DNA of 64,000 bases from Lachnoclostridium edouardi (lineage in GTDB: Bacteria > Bacillota > Clostridia > Lachnospirales > Lachnospiraceae). Shown here one piece after another: positions 34,335 through 43,986 of the stretch. The position numbers and the translations under genes were made by a program. The notes beneath the pieces are model-generated. The model was not told the DNA's origin, did not search any database, and saw only the letters and a program-made list of their open reading frames with translations. The stretch covers positions 1,557,976-1,621,975 of the forward strand of contig NZ_OESQ01000001.1 of NCBI RefSeq assembly GCF_900240245.1, in the 5' to 3' direction. Position 1 is the first letter of the stretch. Each line of letters begins with the position of its first letter.

Positions 34335-34402
34335 GGGCAGAGAATTCAGATTGATGTAAAATTTGTTCCCTCTATCTGTCTGGTGAATCAGGCACAGGGA
34401 CA
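34335..34402 (-). mobile_element. 68-bp relic of the IS at 20956-22024
   Basis: These 68 bases match 21470-21537 of the DDE transposase gene at 66 positions, on the plus strand of both. Both differences are synonymous. The piece encodes GQRIQIDVKFVP...NQAQGQ, including the first catalytic Asp. It sits 6 bp upstream of the DEAD-box gene -35. Confidence 0.92.
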
Positions 34403-34474
34403 AAAAATGAAGGCGCCGTTCAATCATCTAAAACGACGATTTTGCGACACCCTCTTTTTCGATTAACGCTTTAG

Positions 34475-34810
34475 TTACATAAGGTCAGAAGTTTCACTGT
34501 TATCAATTTCGACTTGCTTTGTCTGAACCACTCCATCCACAACCCACTGCCCATCAGAATTTAAAACATAGCCGTCCTTTTCTCTGTCATGCCACATGAA
34601 TCCAGTTCCATCAAAATAATAACATTCTGCAATACCATCTTTATTTCCATCTATCCATAGCCACTCATCGTGCGCCAGGCCTCCCATTCCTGTTTTGTCA
34701 TATTGCCAGCCAATAGTAAGATCTAACCAATTGCCAGCAAAAGCGCTAAGTGAAAATGACGCAGTAAAAACTCCTGTCAACAAAGCTGTTATAATTTTTT
34801 TACTTCTCAT
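34475..34810 (-). CDS. Small secreted protein with one choline-binding-type repeat
   Basis: This 111-residue protein starts at the ATG 34810 (AAGGGGATATT upstream). A signal peptide (MRSKKIITALLTGVFTASFSLSAFA) precedes GWQYDKTG...DEWLWIDGNKDGIAECYYFDGTGFMW, then a second half-repeat with a DGYVLNSDGQWVVDG turn. It is very similar in its first 100 residues to the decayed secreted protein of the IME (15703-16897), where the matching Gln of GWQYD is a stop. It lacks the large second domain of that protein. It is divergent to an XRE gene with a palindrome between them, again as in the IME. Confidence 0.78.
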   Translation of the reverse strand: MRSKKIITALLTGVFTASFSLSAFAGNWLDLTIGWQYDKTGMGGLAHDEWLWIDGNKDGIAECYYFDGTGFMWHDREKDGYVLNSDGQWVVDGVVQTKQVEIDNSETSDLM

Positions 34811-34862
34811 AATAATATCCCCTTTCTTATATATAACATCTATACTAAAAATTACCACATAG

Positions 34863-34898
34863 ATTATAACACCTTTGTGCCTGTATTTTAATACAGGC
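34863..34898 (-). promoter_or_regulatory. Promoter and palindromic operator of the small secreted protein
   Basis: GCCTGTATT-TT-AATACAGGC is a perfect 20-bp palindrome at 34879-34898. On the minus strand it overlaps the -35 (TTAAAA, 34886-34891) of a promoter whose -10 is TATAAT (34863-34868). It lies between the secreted-protein gene and the divergent XRE gene at 34968. Confidence 0.75.
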
Positions 34899-34967
34899 TA
34901 TAAATTTATACATCTTATTTTCACACACCTCTCTCTTTATAATCTCTATAAAAAAGCAGGTGATAAA

Positions 34968-35174
34968 ATGGGATATATCGAAATAAAGATAGAAGAATAT
35001 CTTAAAGTAAATGGTGTGAGCAAAAACAAGATATGTCAAAACTGCGGGCTTCAAAGAACTCAGTTAAACAACTACTGTAAAAATAAGGTAAGCCGTGTGG
35101 ACCTAAATATTATTGCTAGGCTATGCGAGTACCTGGGCTGTTCTGTTTCGGATTTACTGGAATATAAAAAATAA
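34968..35174 (+). CDS. Small XRE-family regulator
   Basis: This 68-residue protein is a single helix-turn-helix domain (IEEYLKVNGVSKNKICQNCGLQRTQLNNYCKNKVSRVDLNIIARLCEYLGCSVSDLLEY). The ATG at 34968 follows AGCAGGTGATAAA; an upstream frame from 34875 runs through the operator. It probably represses the divergent secreted-protein gene and itself through the 20-bp palindrome. A weak hairpin (AAAGGG...CCCTTT, 35173-35196) follows. Confidence 0.85.
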   Translation: MGYIEIKIEEYLKVNGVSKNKICQNCGLQRTQLNNYCKNKVSRVDLNIIARLCEYLGCSVSDLLEYKK

Positions 35175-35285
35175 AGGGTGGTCTGTACCGCCCTTTCCTG
35201 CGCCTTGAACTTTTAATGATTAGAATAGTACATCACCTAAAATTTTGGTAGTATAAAGAATGATTTTGTTTTAATAAAACAGAAA

Positions 35286-35307
35286 AATCCCTGTAAATAC
35301 AAGGATT
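35286..35307 (-). terminator. Terminator of the two-component operon
   Basis: AATCC-C-TGTA-AA-TACA-A-GGATT forms a stem with one mismatch; the minus strand continues with TTTTT. Confidence 0.75.
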
Positions 35308-35327
35308 CTTCAAGGTGTCTTTTTATT

Positions 35328-36017
35328 TTAAACTTTAAACCGGTACCCTACTCCCCAGATGGTTTCAATGTACTGCGGTTTGGCTGTGTTAAACTCGATC
35401 TTCTCTCTGATTTTCTTAATATGCACTGTAACAGTAGCAATATCTCCAATGGACTCCATATCCCAGATTTTGCTGAACAGCTCCTCCTTTGTAAATACAT
35501 GGTTGGGGTTCTGAGCCAAGAATGTAAGCAGATCAAACTCCTTTGTGGTGAAGTTTTTCTCCTCCCCGTTTACCCACACTCTTCTGGCTGTTTTGTCAAT
35601 CTTTAAGCCTCTGATCTCAATAATCTCATTCACTGGGATTCCGCTTCCAATAAGTCTTTCGTATCTGGCCAGGTGGGCCTTTACTCTTGCCACCATCTCG
35701 CTGGGACTGAAGGGCTTTGTTATGTAGTCGTCAGCGCCCAGACCCAAACCTCTGATCTTATTAATGTCTTCTTTTTTAGCGGAAACCATAATAATAGGCG
35801 TGTTCTTTTCCTCCCGGACTTTCCGGCAGATTTCAAAACCGTCCACTCCAGGAAGCATTAAGTCCAGGATGATCAGATTAAACTCCTCATTTAAAGCCCG
35901 CTCCAGCCCTTCGCTTCCGTCATTTGCAATTTCAACCTGAAATCCGCTCAGCTCCAGATAATCCTTTTCCAGCTCTGCGATGCTCTCCTCATCCTCTACA
36001 ATTAAAATCTTACTCAT
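35328..36017 (-). CDS. OmpR/PhoB-family response regulator
   Basis: This 229-residue regulator has a receiver domain with the phosphorylated Asp in LIILDLMLPG (about residue 52) and Lys in SAKKEDI. Its C-terminal winged helix is of the OmpR type (VFTKEELFSKIWDMESIGDIATVTVHIKKIREKI). The start overlaps the kinase gene by 8 bp. It binds promoters when phosphorylated by its partner; the targets are unknown. The downstream or upstream surface-protein gene (37795) is a possible target only by proximity. Confidence 0.94.
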   Translation of the reverse strand: MSKILIVEDEESIAELEKDYLELSGFQVEIANDGSEGLERALNEEFNLIILDLMLPGVDGFEICRKVREEKNTPIIMVSAKKEDINKIRGLGLGADDYITKPFSPSEMVARVKAHLARYERLIGSGIPVNEIIEIRGLKIDKTARRVWVNGEEKNFTTKEFDLLTFLAQNPNHVFTKEELFSKIWDMESIGDIATVTVHIKKIREKIEFNTAKPQYIETIWGVGYRFKV

Positions 36018-37506
36018 CCTGTATTACCTCCTGATATTTTCTCAGAACAAAGTGAATCTCTGTTCCAATACCTTCCTTGCTGGTAGCCCATATACGGCCT
36101 CCATGGTCTTCTATAATTTTTCTTACAATAGAAAGCCCGATTCCGCTTCCTCCCTGAGATGAATTTCTGGAGGAATCTGTGCGGTAAAATCTGTCAAAAA
36201 TATTAGGCAGATCTTTTGCGGCAATGCCTTTTCCATTATCCTCAATTACTACCTGTATAAAATCTCCTACGTCCTGGATTCTGATATTGATAATTCCCCT
36301 TTTTTTGTCCATGTACTTTACAGAATTGCTGATAATATTGTTGATTACCCGCTTCATCTGCTCTGCATCTGCAATTACCATTACGTCGTCGTCTACATAA
36401 TTAAAATATCCCAGCTCAATTCCCCTGGCTTCCATATCCAGTCCAACTTCCTCTATACAATCTTTAAAGTAGCTGGCTACATTAATTTTGCTGTATACAT
36501 ACGGGATTTTATTGGTGTCAATTTTAGAGTAAAATGTAAGCTCGTCAATTAATCTGTCCATATCATTAGCTTTATTATATATGGTTCTGATATATTTATC
36601 CAGCTTTTCCGGCGAGGAAGCGACTCCGTCCATAATTCCCTCTACATATCCCTTAATTGCCGTAATAGGCGTTTTCAGGTCGTGGGAAATATTGCTGATC
36701 AGCTCTTTATTTTCCTTGTCATATTGAATCTTCTCCTCTGTGGACTCCTTCAGCCTCTGCCTCATCTCCTCAAAATCCTGGCATAGCTGCCCAATCTCAT
36801 CTTCCTCCTCAACCTCTAAAGTAAACTCCAGGTTGCCGTCTCTAATATTCTTTGTGGCTTCCTGCAGCTTTCCAAGAGGCCTTAATATAGATCTGTAAAC
36901 CCACATAGTCAAGGCGCAGCCAGTAAAAATCAATATCATAACGCCGGATAAAATCATCTCCCGCACCATAGACTGAACCTCTGGAATCAATTCGTCCACA
37001 TTGGAAACAATGAACAAGCTTCCTTCCCCTTTATCAGGATATAAAAAGTCCATCTGCTTAATCAAATGCTGGCTGTCCCCGTCCAGGTACATACCGCCCT
37101 CTATATCCCCGCCTCCGCTTCCATATTCCAAAAGCTGGCCGCATATATTTCCCTGGGATTCATGCGTGCTTCCCATATATATAATATCGTCGTTTTTCCT
37201 GACAATCATATACGCATACTTTGTAGACAGCCTTTCATTCAAGGTATCCAGATAAGCCTTATCTTCAAATGCCTGAGGCTTTTTGTCCATCTGCTGCCTG
37301 ATCTCCTGCTGCATAGGCTTTGTCAGCCGGTTAAAAATCTGCAGGGAATTGCCTGAAAAAATATCCACAGATTCTGCTAACCCATATGTTTTTCTGATTG
37401 ATTTTGTCTGGTAATCGCTTAACCCCATAAATGCCATGTAAATCAGCAGCATCGGAACTACTGTTACTGTGAGAAAGGCTACTGCCAGCCGTGTCCGTAA
37501 TTTCAT
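36010..37506 (-). CDS. Sensor histidine kinase
   Basis: This 498-residue membrane kinase starts at the ATG 37506, which has AGGAG nine bases upstream. It has a first helix (about 6-26), an extracytoplasmic sensor of about 145 residues, a second helix (near MILSGVMILIFTGCALTMW), a HAMP domain, the phosphoacceptor His in NISHDLKTPITAIKGY and an HATPase domain (NNIISNSVKYM, DNGKGI, GGSGIGLSI). The signal is unknown. It is the first gene of the operon with the response regulator. Confidence 0.94.
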   Translation of the reverse strand: MKLRTRLAVAFLTVTVVPMLLIYMAFMGLSDYQTKSIRKTYGLAESVDIFSGNSLQIFNRLTKPMQQEIRQQMDKKPQAFEDKAYLDTLNERLSTKYAYMIVRKNDDIIYMGSTHESQGNICGQLLEYGSGGGDIEGGMYLDGDSQHLIKQMDFLYPDKGEGSLFIVSNVDELIPEVQSMVREMILSGVMILIFTGCALTMWVYRSILRPLGKLQEATKNIRDGNLEFTLEVEEEDEIGQLCQDFEEMRQRLKESTEEKIQYDKENKELISNISHDLKTPITAIKGYVEGIMDGVASSPEKLDKYIRTIYNKANDMDRLIDELTFYSKIDTNKIPYVYSKINVASYFKDCIEEVGLDMEARGIELGYFNYVDDDVMVIADAEQMKRVINNIISNSVKYMDKKRGIINIRIQDVGDFIQVVIEDNGKGIAAKDLPNIFDRFYRTDSSRNSSQGGSGIGLSIVRKIIEDHGGRIWATSKEGIGTEIHFVLRKYQEVIQDE

Positions 37507-37794
37507 CTTTTCAATCTCCTGCATAAAAATATGATTTTATTATACCATAAGAACAGAGAGGAATTTATAAAACAATTCTAAACTTTGATTTTTCACAAAA
37601 TGGACAAACTTTTTTCACAAATTTCCAGTATACTGATACTCGAAAAGGAAATAATTTCTTTTCATATACACACTTTTCATTTCCGGCCAGCAGGACTCCC
37701 CATCTTGCTGGCTCTCCTTTTATAAATTGTTATTTGCGGCGCAAAAGACCTTCAGTCCATAAAATTTTATTTATGAACTGAAGGTCTTTTTTAC
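37507..37794. terminator. Gap with two hairpins; terminator of the surface-protein gene
   Basis: A 14-bp stem (AAAAGACCTTCAGT, 37743-37756, with its complement at 37777-37790) is a bidirectional terminator three bases after the surface-protein stop. A second hairpin (GCCAGCA/TGCTGGC, 37686-37712) with a plus-strand T tail lies nearer the kinase. The AT-rich remainder probably holds the kinase promoter, but I cannot place it. Confidence 0.75.
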
Positions 37795-40700
37795 TTATTC
37801 AACTTCTTCTCCGTCCTGATCTTCCTCATCGTTCTGGCTGCGGTCTTCCTCATCGTCAATTTCTTCTTGACCGTTGTCTTTTACTTCCTCTTCTTCTAGT
37901 TCGCCCTTCACCTCCTGATCATTGTCATTTTCATTATCTTCCTCATTGTCTTTTTGATCATTATTGTCTGTAAGTTCCTCAGGATCTTTCTGGTCTGCTT
38001 CATCACCATCCAGAATTTCTTCTTCCTTATTGATTTGGTCGTTCTCCAGAATCTGGTCGTCCTTTACTTCTTCCTCTTTCCCATCCTCTGCAAGATTTTC
38101 GTCCTCATCAGCCTTATCTGTAATGTCTTTATCCTCATCATCCTTGCCTGTAACATCCTCGTCCACAATGTCCTTGTCTGTATCCTGATCTTTTATAATA
38201 ACATCCTCGTCTACAATTTCTTCGTCCTTAAATGTCTCATCAGAGCTGTTGTCCTCATCTGTCTGCTCAATCTCAGGATCTTTTATTTCTTCCTGTATTT
38301 TCTCATCATCCTGATTCTCAATCAGCTCTTCCTCAGTTACATTCATCAAGTTTTCCAGGATTAATGCAGCCTCCCCATTTACTGTTACAGTCAGCTCCTT
38401 TTCCTCATAACCATCTGCATGTAAAGTAATTACATATTTTCCTTCTTCATCAAAAATGTCCAAATAGAATTTGTAAGGAGTTCCATAAAATTCATCTTTA
38501 AAGTCCAGATCATCCTTGCCATAAGCTTCAGAATCTCCTGAAGGAGTTTCTACCTGGATTTCAATAAAGGCATTCAGATAGTCCTCTGAAATTCCATTTC
38601 CCAATGCGATAATTACCTGATCGCCCTCCTGGATTTCCAATTTTGAATAAGAATTGATTTCATACTCTTCGGTTCTTAAACCTACAGCAGACGGAACCTC
38701 TTTTGGATCATCTTCTCCTTTTACATCTAATGTAAACTCCTTATTCTTATAGCCAAGAGCTTCTATTACAATTGTATACTCTCCCGACTGATCAAATTCA
38801 GAACCGTCAATGATAATTTCATATTCCGGGTTGGATGATTCGTTTGACACCTCCATACTATTTACTGTAATCTTTGTCACCTTTGAGCCGTATCCCGTTC
38901 CAAGGAAAGTTGAGTCTGTAATAATTTTTACATCTTCTCCCGGCTTACAGCTGTTGTTATCATCCAGCTTTACACTGCTTGGAACATCTTTTTCTGCATT
39001 TTTAATATCCACAATAAATGTCTTGTCCTGATAGCTGTCTGCTTTAATCACAACTGTATACTTTCCTGACTGGTCAAAATTAGAACCGTCAATTTCGTAT
39101 TCATAATCAGAACCGGACTCATTAGATACTTCATCTCCGTTTACTGTGACTTCTGTAATGACCTTTGCATACTCATTACTTCCAAACATTTCCCCTACAA
39201 TAATAGTCAGATTATCTCCGATTCCCATTGTATTGCTGTCATCCAGCTCTACATAATCAGGAACTGCCATGCCAGTGCCGGAACCTCCGTCTACTATATA
39301 AGCTGTCAGCTCTTTCTCCTCATATCCTTCCGCCTGGATTGTAATTGTATAGTCTCCAGCTGCGCTAAACTCACTGCTGTCAATAATGTATTGGTATGAT
39401 TCCTTTGTTCCGTTTACAGAAGCTCCATTTACCATTACCTCTGTAATTTTTTCTCCATATCCTGTCTTTGTTCCTGACTGAGAATCTGTAATAATAATTA
39501 CGTCATCTCCCAGATTATAAGTGGATTTTGAAAGCTTTACGCTGCTTGGAACTGTCTGAGCCTCCACTGTAACTGTAAGGATTTTATCCTCATATCCTGC
39601 GGCCTTTAAGGTTATTGTATATACTCCAACTGTCTCAAAAGATGATGTCCAGGTAGTACCTAACATGCTGTTTTCTGTATATTCCAGCTCTACTTCCTCT
39701 GTGCTGTTTCTTAAAACGGAAGCTTCAGTAAACGCCTCTTTATATGCCTGGCTGTCTGAGTCGTTAAAAGCGGAAAGCTGGATTTTAAATGTCTCATTGG
39801 TTTTAACTGTAATATTGTCCGTTACAGTGCTGTAATCCTTTAAAAGACCTACTTTTTCAGGAACAGAAGCAGCCTCTGTGGACGGATCTGTAATAACAAC
39901 TGTAAGTATTTTATCCTGATATCCCTCTGCCTGAATCGCAATTTCGTATTGTCCTGCCTGAGTAAATACGCTGCCTGCAATTACAAATTTGGCATAGGAA
40001 TCCCAGCTGTCATACTCATTTGCCACCGGCTGACCATTTACTGTCACTTCAGTAATTTTCTCACCGTAGCCAGTTACATCCATCAAAGTATTATCTGTAA
40101 TAATTACTACGTCCTGGCCTAATTTGTAGCTTTCCTTCTCCAGCTTTACAAGCTGAGGAACCTGGGCTTTTATATCCTCTATTTTCAGTTCAGACAGCTT
40201 AAATGACTTTTGAAGCTCTGCAAAGTTTTCAGCAAATACAGACACGCTCAGCCACTCGTTATCCCCAAATCCATCAAATAGTTTAGATCTGAGTATAATC
40301 GTATTTCCTACCTTCTCGTAATCCCCGTCGCCGCCTACTGCATCGTCGTTAAATAATCCTTCTCCGTTTAATGTTACAGAATAAAAGCTATTTATAAACT
40401 CATCAGAAAATCCGCTGAGAATCACGTCGTTATTGTTATTTCTGGATATATTCAGCTGGCTGCTGTCCTGTCTGCCCACTAAAACAGATACTGTTCCGTT
40501 GGAAAATCCGTCGGCATAAATAGTCAGCGTATGCTGCCCAATAGTTCCATTTTGAGTATTTACAGTAATTGTATTATTTTCCTTGTCCACTTCATAAGTC
40601 AAAGGCGCATAGCTGCTTGCTAAAGCCACATTTGTAATACGGTTCTCCCAGTCTGCTGTGGCCTCTGTCTCCTCATAATGAATAACAATAGGCTCTCCCA

Positions 40701-42942
40701 GATTTACAGCCTCCGCAGTTAAGTCAGGAGCTTTAATTCCTGTTTCTCCTAAAAATCTGGTAATATCTCCTAAAAGTCCGTCCTCCAGCATGTACTTAAT
40801 AGTATATGGCCGGTTTAACGTAAAGGCGTCCTCCGGAGCCTGATCTAAATACTCCTTGTAAGTCTGATAATCGTCCTGGCCTTTGGCCATTCCGCAGTTG
40901 TTTATATACTTTTCATACTTCATCAGACGGTCCTGACCATCCTTTTCATAAATGTATAAATGTTCCAGAGAATCCCACCAGTTAAGCACTGCCGCAGATT
41001 CATTTGTCTCCAGTTCTAAAGCCGCCAGAATTTTTGCATTGGCCAGCAGGTCGAAATCAAATACAATATTTCCGTTGACAGCGCCTCCTCCTGTGCTTCC
41101 TCCTGACTCAGTTGAGCCTCCTCCTGAAACAGAGGCTGTGGCAACTCCGTCCAGCCCTAAGGCCGCTGCACTGTAGGAAACAATTTCTTCTTCCTCATAA
41201 ATATTTTCTGATATATCATAAGGATCTGACTGAGCTAAAGTATAGGCAGCCGTCATAGGAGCTGCAGTCTCTAAGGCGCTGTCTTCCTCTCCGTCTCCCC
41301 ACACCGGATTCTGGCTTCCATTAGTGGCCTGCTCCAACTGAAACTCCAGCACATAATCCTCATAGCCCTCTGCCTTAACTACTAATTTGTGCTTTCCTAC
41401 AGTCAGTTTTTTATGGCACTCATTTTCCAGGCGCACCAGATTTGAAACTACATGATACTCTTTACAGTCACCCTCTAAGGTTTCTCCGTCCAATTCCACT
41501 GCGTAAATAGGATTTGTTATAGCGTAATTAAAATCTGTCAGCTGAAATAGCAGATCCTGTCCTGCCCACCAGTTAAAATTGCTGGTCAGTTCCAGACTTC
41601 CCGCCGGCAGAATTGTCTCTATTTCCAAGGATCTATCCTCATATCCATTAGCCTTAATTACTATGGTATGTCTTCCGTTATGGCCCTGAATAGACAGGTT
41701 TTGGCCGCTTATAATAATCTTTCCGCTTTCTCTCCGGAATGTAAGGTCCTGCCTGCTGCCGGAGCCGGAGCCATAATCCTTTTGAACGCGGTACACTGCC
41801 TCCAGCCATTTTTCAGAATCCTCTGTTACGTCAAAAGAAATGATAATGTCCTCCCCGTCCAGCGTCCGTTCTGTTTTCAGCTGAGGAAGTCCGGTGTAAT
41901 CGTCATCAGAAACTCCGTCCATATTAAATGTAGTAACTTTAGGATAAACCCTTACATCCCCGTTTTTATCATAATTAGGCAAATAAAAATCCCAATAGCT
42001 TAAAGCGCCGTTTGCCAGCACATAGCCTGGGGTCTGGCCCTTCATCACTCCGGAGAATTCCTTTGCGCCTGTTCCTAAAACAATTTCCTGGTAAATACTG
42101 CTGTCTGTTTTAGATACTGCTTTCACTACTGCCTTTTCATTAGGATTTACTTCCAGCTTTACAATTCTGTTTCCGTTTTCTACAGGCGTCACAGCAACGT
42201 TCTGGCCGTTTAAAGTAATATTATAGTTATCTGCATTTCCGGTTCTAAAGGTAAGAACAGCAAAATCCGACCGCTCTATTTTATAAATTCCTGTTTTTCC
42301 AATATTAAAAATTGAGGTCTCCGCAGGATCCTCCGGCTGGGAAGGCTGAGTGGGATGATCCGGCTGAGTGCTGCCGCCTCCTGAAGAACCGCCGCTTGAT
42401 GAGCCGCCTCCTGACGAGCCGCCGCTTGACGAGCTGCCTCCTGCTGTGTTATTCATAGGCGCTGCTATAGGATTTCCGTTTTCATCTACCCAGGCTCCCG
42501 TTTCATTTACCTGATATCCGTCTGGCGTCATTTTGCCGGCTACCATATCGCCTGACGGGTTTAAATAATACCATCTTCCGTTTATAGCTGCCCATCCTGT
42601 AGCCATATCTCCGCTTTGGTTTAAATAATACCAGTTTCCTGTGGCCTGGTCCTGCCACCAGCCTACTACCATACTTCCGTTATCCTGAAAAAGATACCAT
42701 TTCCCTGAAGACGGCTCCTGCCACCAGCCGGTTACAAGATTCCCTGACTGATCTGCCCTATACCATATATTATCGCTTAGTATCCATTGGTCAACAGCAA
42801 TGCTTCCGTCTTTCTCATACTTCCAGGAAGCCCCCTCTTGCTGCCAGCTGCCTCCTGTAACAGAAGCCGCGGACACCGTATTTCCAGCCACTACCGACAT
42901 TACAAGGGCTGTGGTGAAAACTTTCAAACTATTTCTTTTCAT
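37795..42942 (-). CDS. Giant surface protein: cell-wall-binding repeats, Shr-HID-like modules, acidic tail
   Basis: This protein has 1715 residues. A signal peptide (to about VSAA, residue 27) precedes about five choline-binding-type repeats (30-160; e.g. GNWYYLNQSGDMATGW), a Gly/Ser/Pro linker (165-205), and some ten modules of about 90-150 residues. Each module ends in a strand such as GYEDKILTVTV and often starts with LGDDVIIITD...KITEVTVNG. These resemble the DUF1533/Shr hemoglobin-interacting (HID) domain. The last about 150 residues are almost only Asp, Glu, Lys, Asn and Gln. There is no sorting signal, so anchoring is through the N-terminal repeats. Ligand unknown; heme-protein or host binding is only a family-based guess. 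Confidence 0.85.
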   Translation of the reverse strand: MKRNSLKVFTTALVMSVVAGNTVSAASVTGGSWQQEGASWKYEKDGSIAVDQWILSDNIWYRADQSGNLVTGWWQEPSSGKWYLFQDNGSMVVGWWQDQATGNWYYLNQSGDMATGWAAINGRWYYLNPSGDMVAGKMTPDGYQVNETGAWVDENGNPIAAPMNNTAGGSSSSGGSSGGGSSSGGSSGGGSTQPDHPTQPSQPEDPAETSIFNIGKTGIYKIERSDFAVLTFRTGNADNYNITLNGQNVAVTPVENGNRIVKLEVNPNEKAVVKAVSKTDSSIYQEIVLGTGAKEFSGVMKGQTPGYVLANGALSYWDFYLPNYDKNGDVRVYPKVTTFNMDGVSDDDYTGLPQLKTERTLDGEDIIISFDVTEDSEKWLEAVYRVQKDYGSGSGSRQDLTFRRESGKIIISGQNLSIQGHNGRHTIVIKANGYEDRSLEIETILPAGSLELTSNFNWWAGQDLLFQLTDFNYAITNPIYAVELDGETLEGDCKEYHVVSNLVRLENECHKKLTVGKHKLVVKAEGYEDYVLEFQLEQATNGSQNPVWGDGEEDSALETAAPMTAAYTLAQSDPYDISENIYEEEEIVSYSAAALGLDGVATASVSGGGSTESGGSTGGGAVNGNIVFDFDLLANAKILAALELETNESAAVLNWWDSLEHLYIYEKDGQDRLMKYEKYINNCGMAKGQDDYQTYKEYLDQAPEDAFTLNRPYTIKYMLEDGLLGDITRFLGETGIKAPDLTAEAVNLGEPIVIHYEETEATADWENRITNVALASSYAPLTYEVDKENNTITVNTQNGTIGQHTLTIYADGFSNGTVSVLVGRQDSSQLNISRNNNNDVILSGFSDEFINSFYSVTLNGEGLFNDDAVGGDGDYEKVGNTIILRSKLFDGFGDNEWLSVSVFAENFAELQKSFKLSELKIEDIKAQVPQLVKLEKESYKLGQDVVIITDNTLMDVTGYGEKITEVTVNGQPVANEYDSWDSYAKFVIAGSVFTQAGQYEIAIQAEGYQDKILTVVITDPSTEAASVPEKVGLLKDYSTVTDNITVKTNETFKIQLSAFNDSDSQAYKEAFTEASVLRNSTEEVELEYTENSMLGTTWTSSFETVGVYTITLKAAGYEDKILTVTVEAQTVPSSVKLSKSTYNLGDDVIIITDSQSGTKTGYGEKITEVMVNGASVNGTKESYQYIIDSSEFSAAGDYTITIQAEGYEEKELTAYIVDGGSGTGMAVPDYVELDDSNTMGIGDNLTIIVGEMFGSNEYAKVITEVTVNGDEVSNESGSDYEYEIDGSNFDQSGKYTVVIKADSYQDKTFIVDIKNAEKDVPSSVKLDDNNSCKPGEDVKIITDSTFLGTGYGSKVTKITVNSMEVSNESSNPEYEIIIDGSEFDQSGEYTIVIEALGYKNKEFTLDVKGEDDPKEVPSAVGLRTEEYEINSYSKLEIQEGDQVIIALGNGISEDYLNAFIEIQVETPSGDSEAYGKDDLDFKDEFYGTPYKFYLDIFDEEGKYVITLHADGYEEKELTVTVNGEAALILENLMNVTEEELIENQDDEKIQEEIKDPEIEQTDEDNSSDETFKDEEIVDEDVIIKDQDTDKDIVDEDVTGKDDEDKDITDKADEDENLAEDGKEEEVKDDQILENDQINKEEEILDGDEADQKDPEELTDNNDQKDNEEDNENDNDQEVKGELEEEEVKDNGQEEIDDEEDRSQNDEEDQDGEEVE

Positions 42943-43190
42943 TACCTTACTCCTTTCATATCTTGCAGTAAATCTGCGTCATAACTATAGCAGACTTCTT
43001 TATGAGCTTCAATAATGATATTGAAAGTTATTTTCAATTAATATTTTTTGAGAAATCTTCTCTCGATTACCACAGCCCTTTCCAATAAGACAAAAAAAAC
43101 AGAAGCCTTTGCTTTACAGATAAAAAATATCTGTTTTGCATTGGCTCCTGTTATATTACGGTTTAACCCAGCAGGTTTTTGTCATTTTTA
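42943..43190 (-). terminator. Gap with the terminator of fsa
   Basis: A long hairpin (AACAGGAGCC...GGCTTCTGTT on the minus strand, 43098-43152, with an inner CAGAT...ATCTG stem) is followed by T8. The rest must hold the surface-protein promoter; its ribosome site AAGGAGTAAGGTA is clear, the promoter is not. Confidence 0.78.
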
Positions 43191-43844
43191 TTATTCGCCA
43201 AAAACAGCCTTGTAGTCTGCCTGGAATTTAGCAATACCCTGATCTGTCAGAGGATGCTTTGTCATCTGAACTAATACGCTGTAAGGAACAGTTGCAATAT
43301 CTGCTCCGGCTCTTGCGCAGTCGATTACATGGATTGGATTTCTAACGCTGGCTGAAATAATCTCTGTCTCAATATTATGCATCATAAAAATCTCTGTAAT
43401 ATCGTTGATCAGATCAATACCTGGCATAGAAATATCATCTAAACGTCCCAGGAATGGGGAAACATAAGTTGCGCCTGCTCTTGCTGCCAGAAGCGCCTGA
43501 GCCGCGCTGAAGATCAATGTAACGTTTGTCTTAATTCCCTCTGCTGCCAGAACCTTAACTGCCTTTAATCCTTCTACAGTCATAGGAATTTTAACTACCA
43601 TATTAGGGTGGATTTTTGCAATCTCTCTGCCTTCCGCAATCATTCCCTCTGCGTCTGTAGTTGTAGCTTTTACTTCACCGCTGATTGGTCCGTCTACAAT
43701 AGACGCGATCTCAGCAATAACCTGTCCAAAATCTCTTCCTTCTTTTGCAATCAGAGATGGGTTTGTAGTAACTCCGCAGATGATGCCCATATCGTTGGCT
43801 TTTCTGATTTCATCTACATTGGCTGTGTCGATAAAGAATTTCAT
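43191..43844 (-). CDS. fsa: Fructose-6-phosphate aldolase / transaldolase-like protein
   Basis: This 217-residue protein belongs to the short transaldolase (TalC/FSA/MipB) group. [13 protein letters not shown] opens the barrel, [10 protein letters not shown] and the Schiff-base Lys in MVVKIPMT follow, and [29 protein letters not shown] is the typical core. I chose the ATG at 43844 because AAAGGGGATTG precedes it at good spacing. Members act as transaldolase or fructose-6-phosphate aldolase; sequence alone does not decide. The gene is single, with its own terminator. Confidence 0.92.
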   Translation of the reverse strand: MKFFIDTANVDEIRKANDMGIICGVTTNPSLIAKEGRDFGQVIAEIASIVDGPISGEVKATTTDAEGMIAEGREIAKIHPNMVVKIPMTVEGLKAVKVLAAEGIKTNVTLIFSAAQALLAARAGATYVSPFLGRLDDISMPGIDLINDITEIFMMHNIETEIISASVRNPIHVIDCARAGADIATVPYSVLVQMTKHPLTDQGIAKFQADYKAVFGE

Positions 43845-43986
43845 TGTTATCAATCCCCTTTAATTAATATTTATCAGGTTCAGAAACACTATGGAAAATG
43901 TCTGAAACAGCTGTTTCATTTGAAACATTTACCAAAAATTCACTTTGTTCTCCCCTAATTTCTGTGAATTATTATACCACAGAAAT

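Noticed and set aside
37954..38429. Plus-strand open frames opposite the acidic tail of the surface protein
   Set aside because: They are by-products of the Asp/Glu-rich codons on the coding strand and have low-complexity Ser/Phe/Ile sequence.
38000..42500. Repetitive DNA suggesting a CRISPR array
   Set aside because: The repeats are protein modules of 90-150 codons with diverged DNA, not short identical repeats with spacers. No CRISPR array was seen anywhere in the window.
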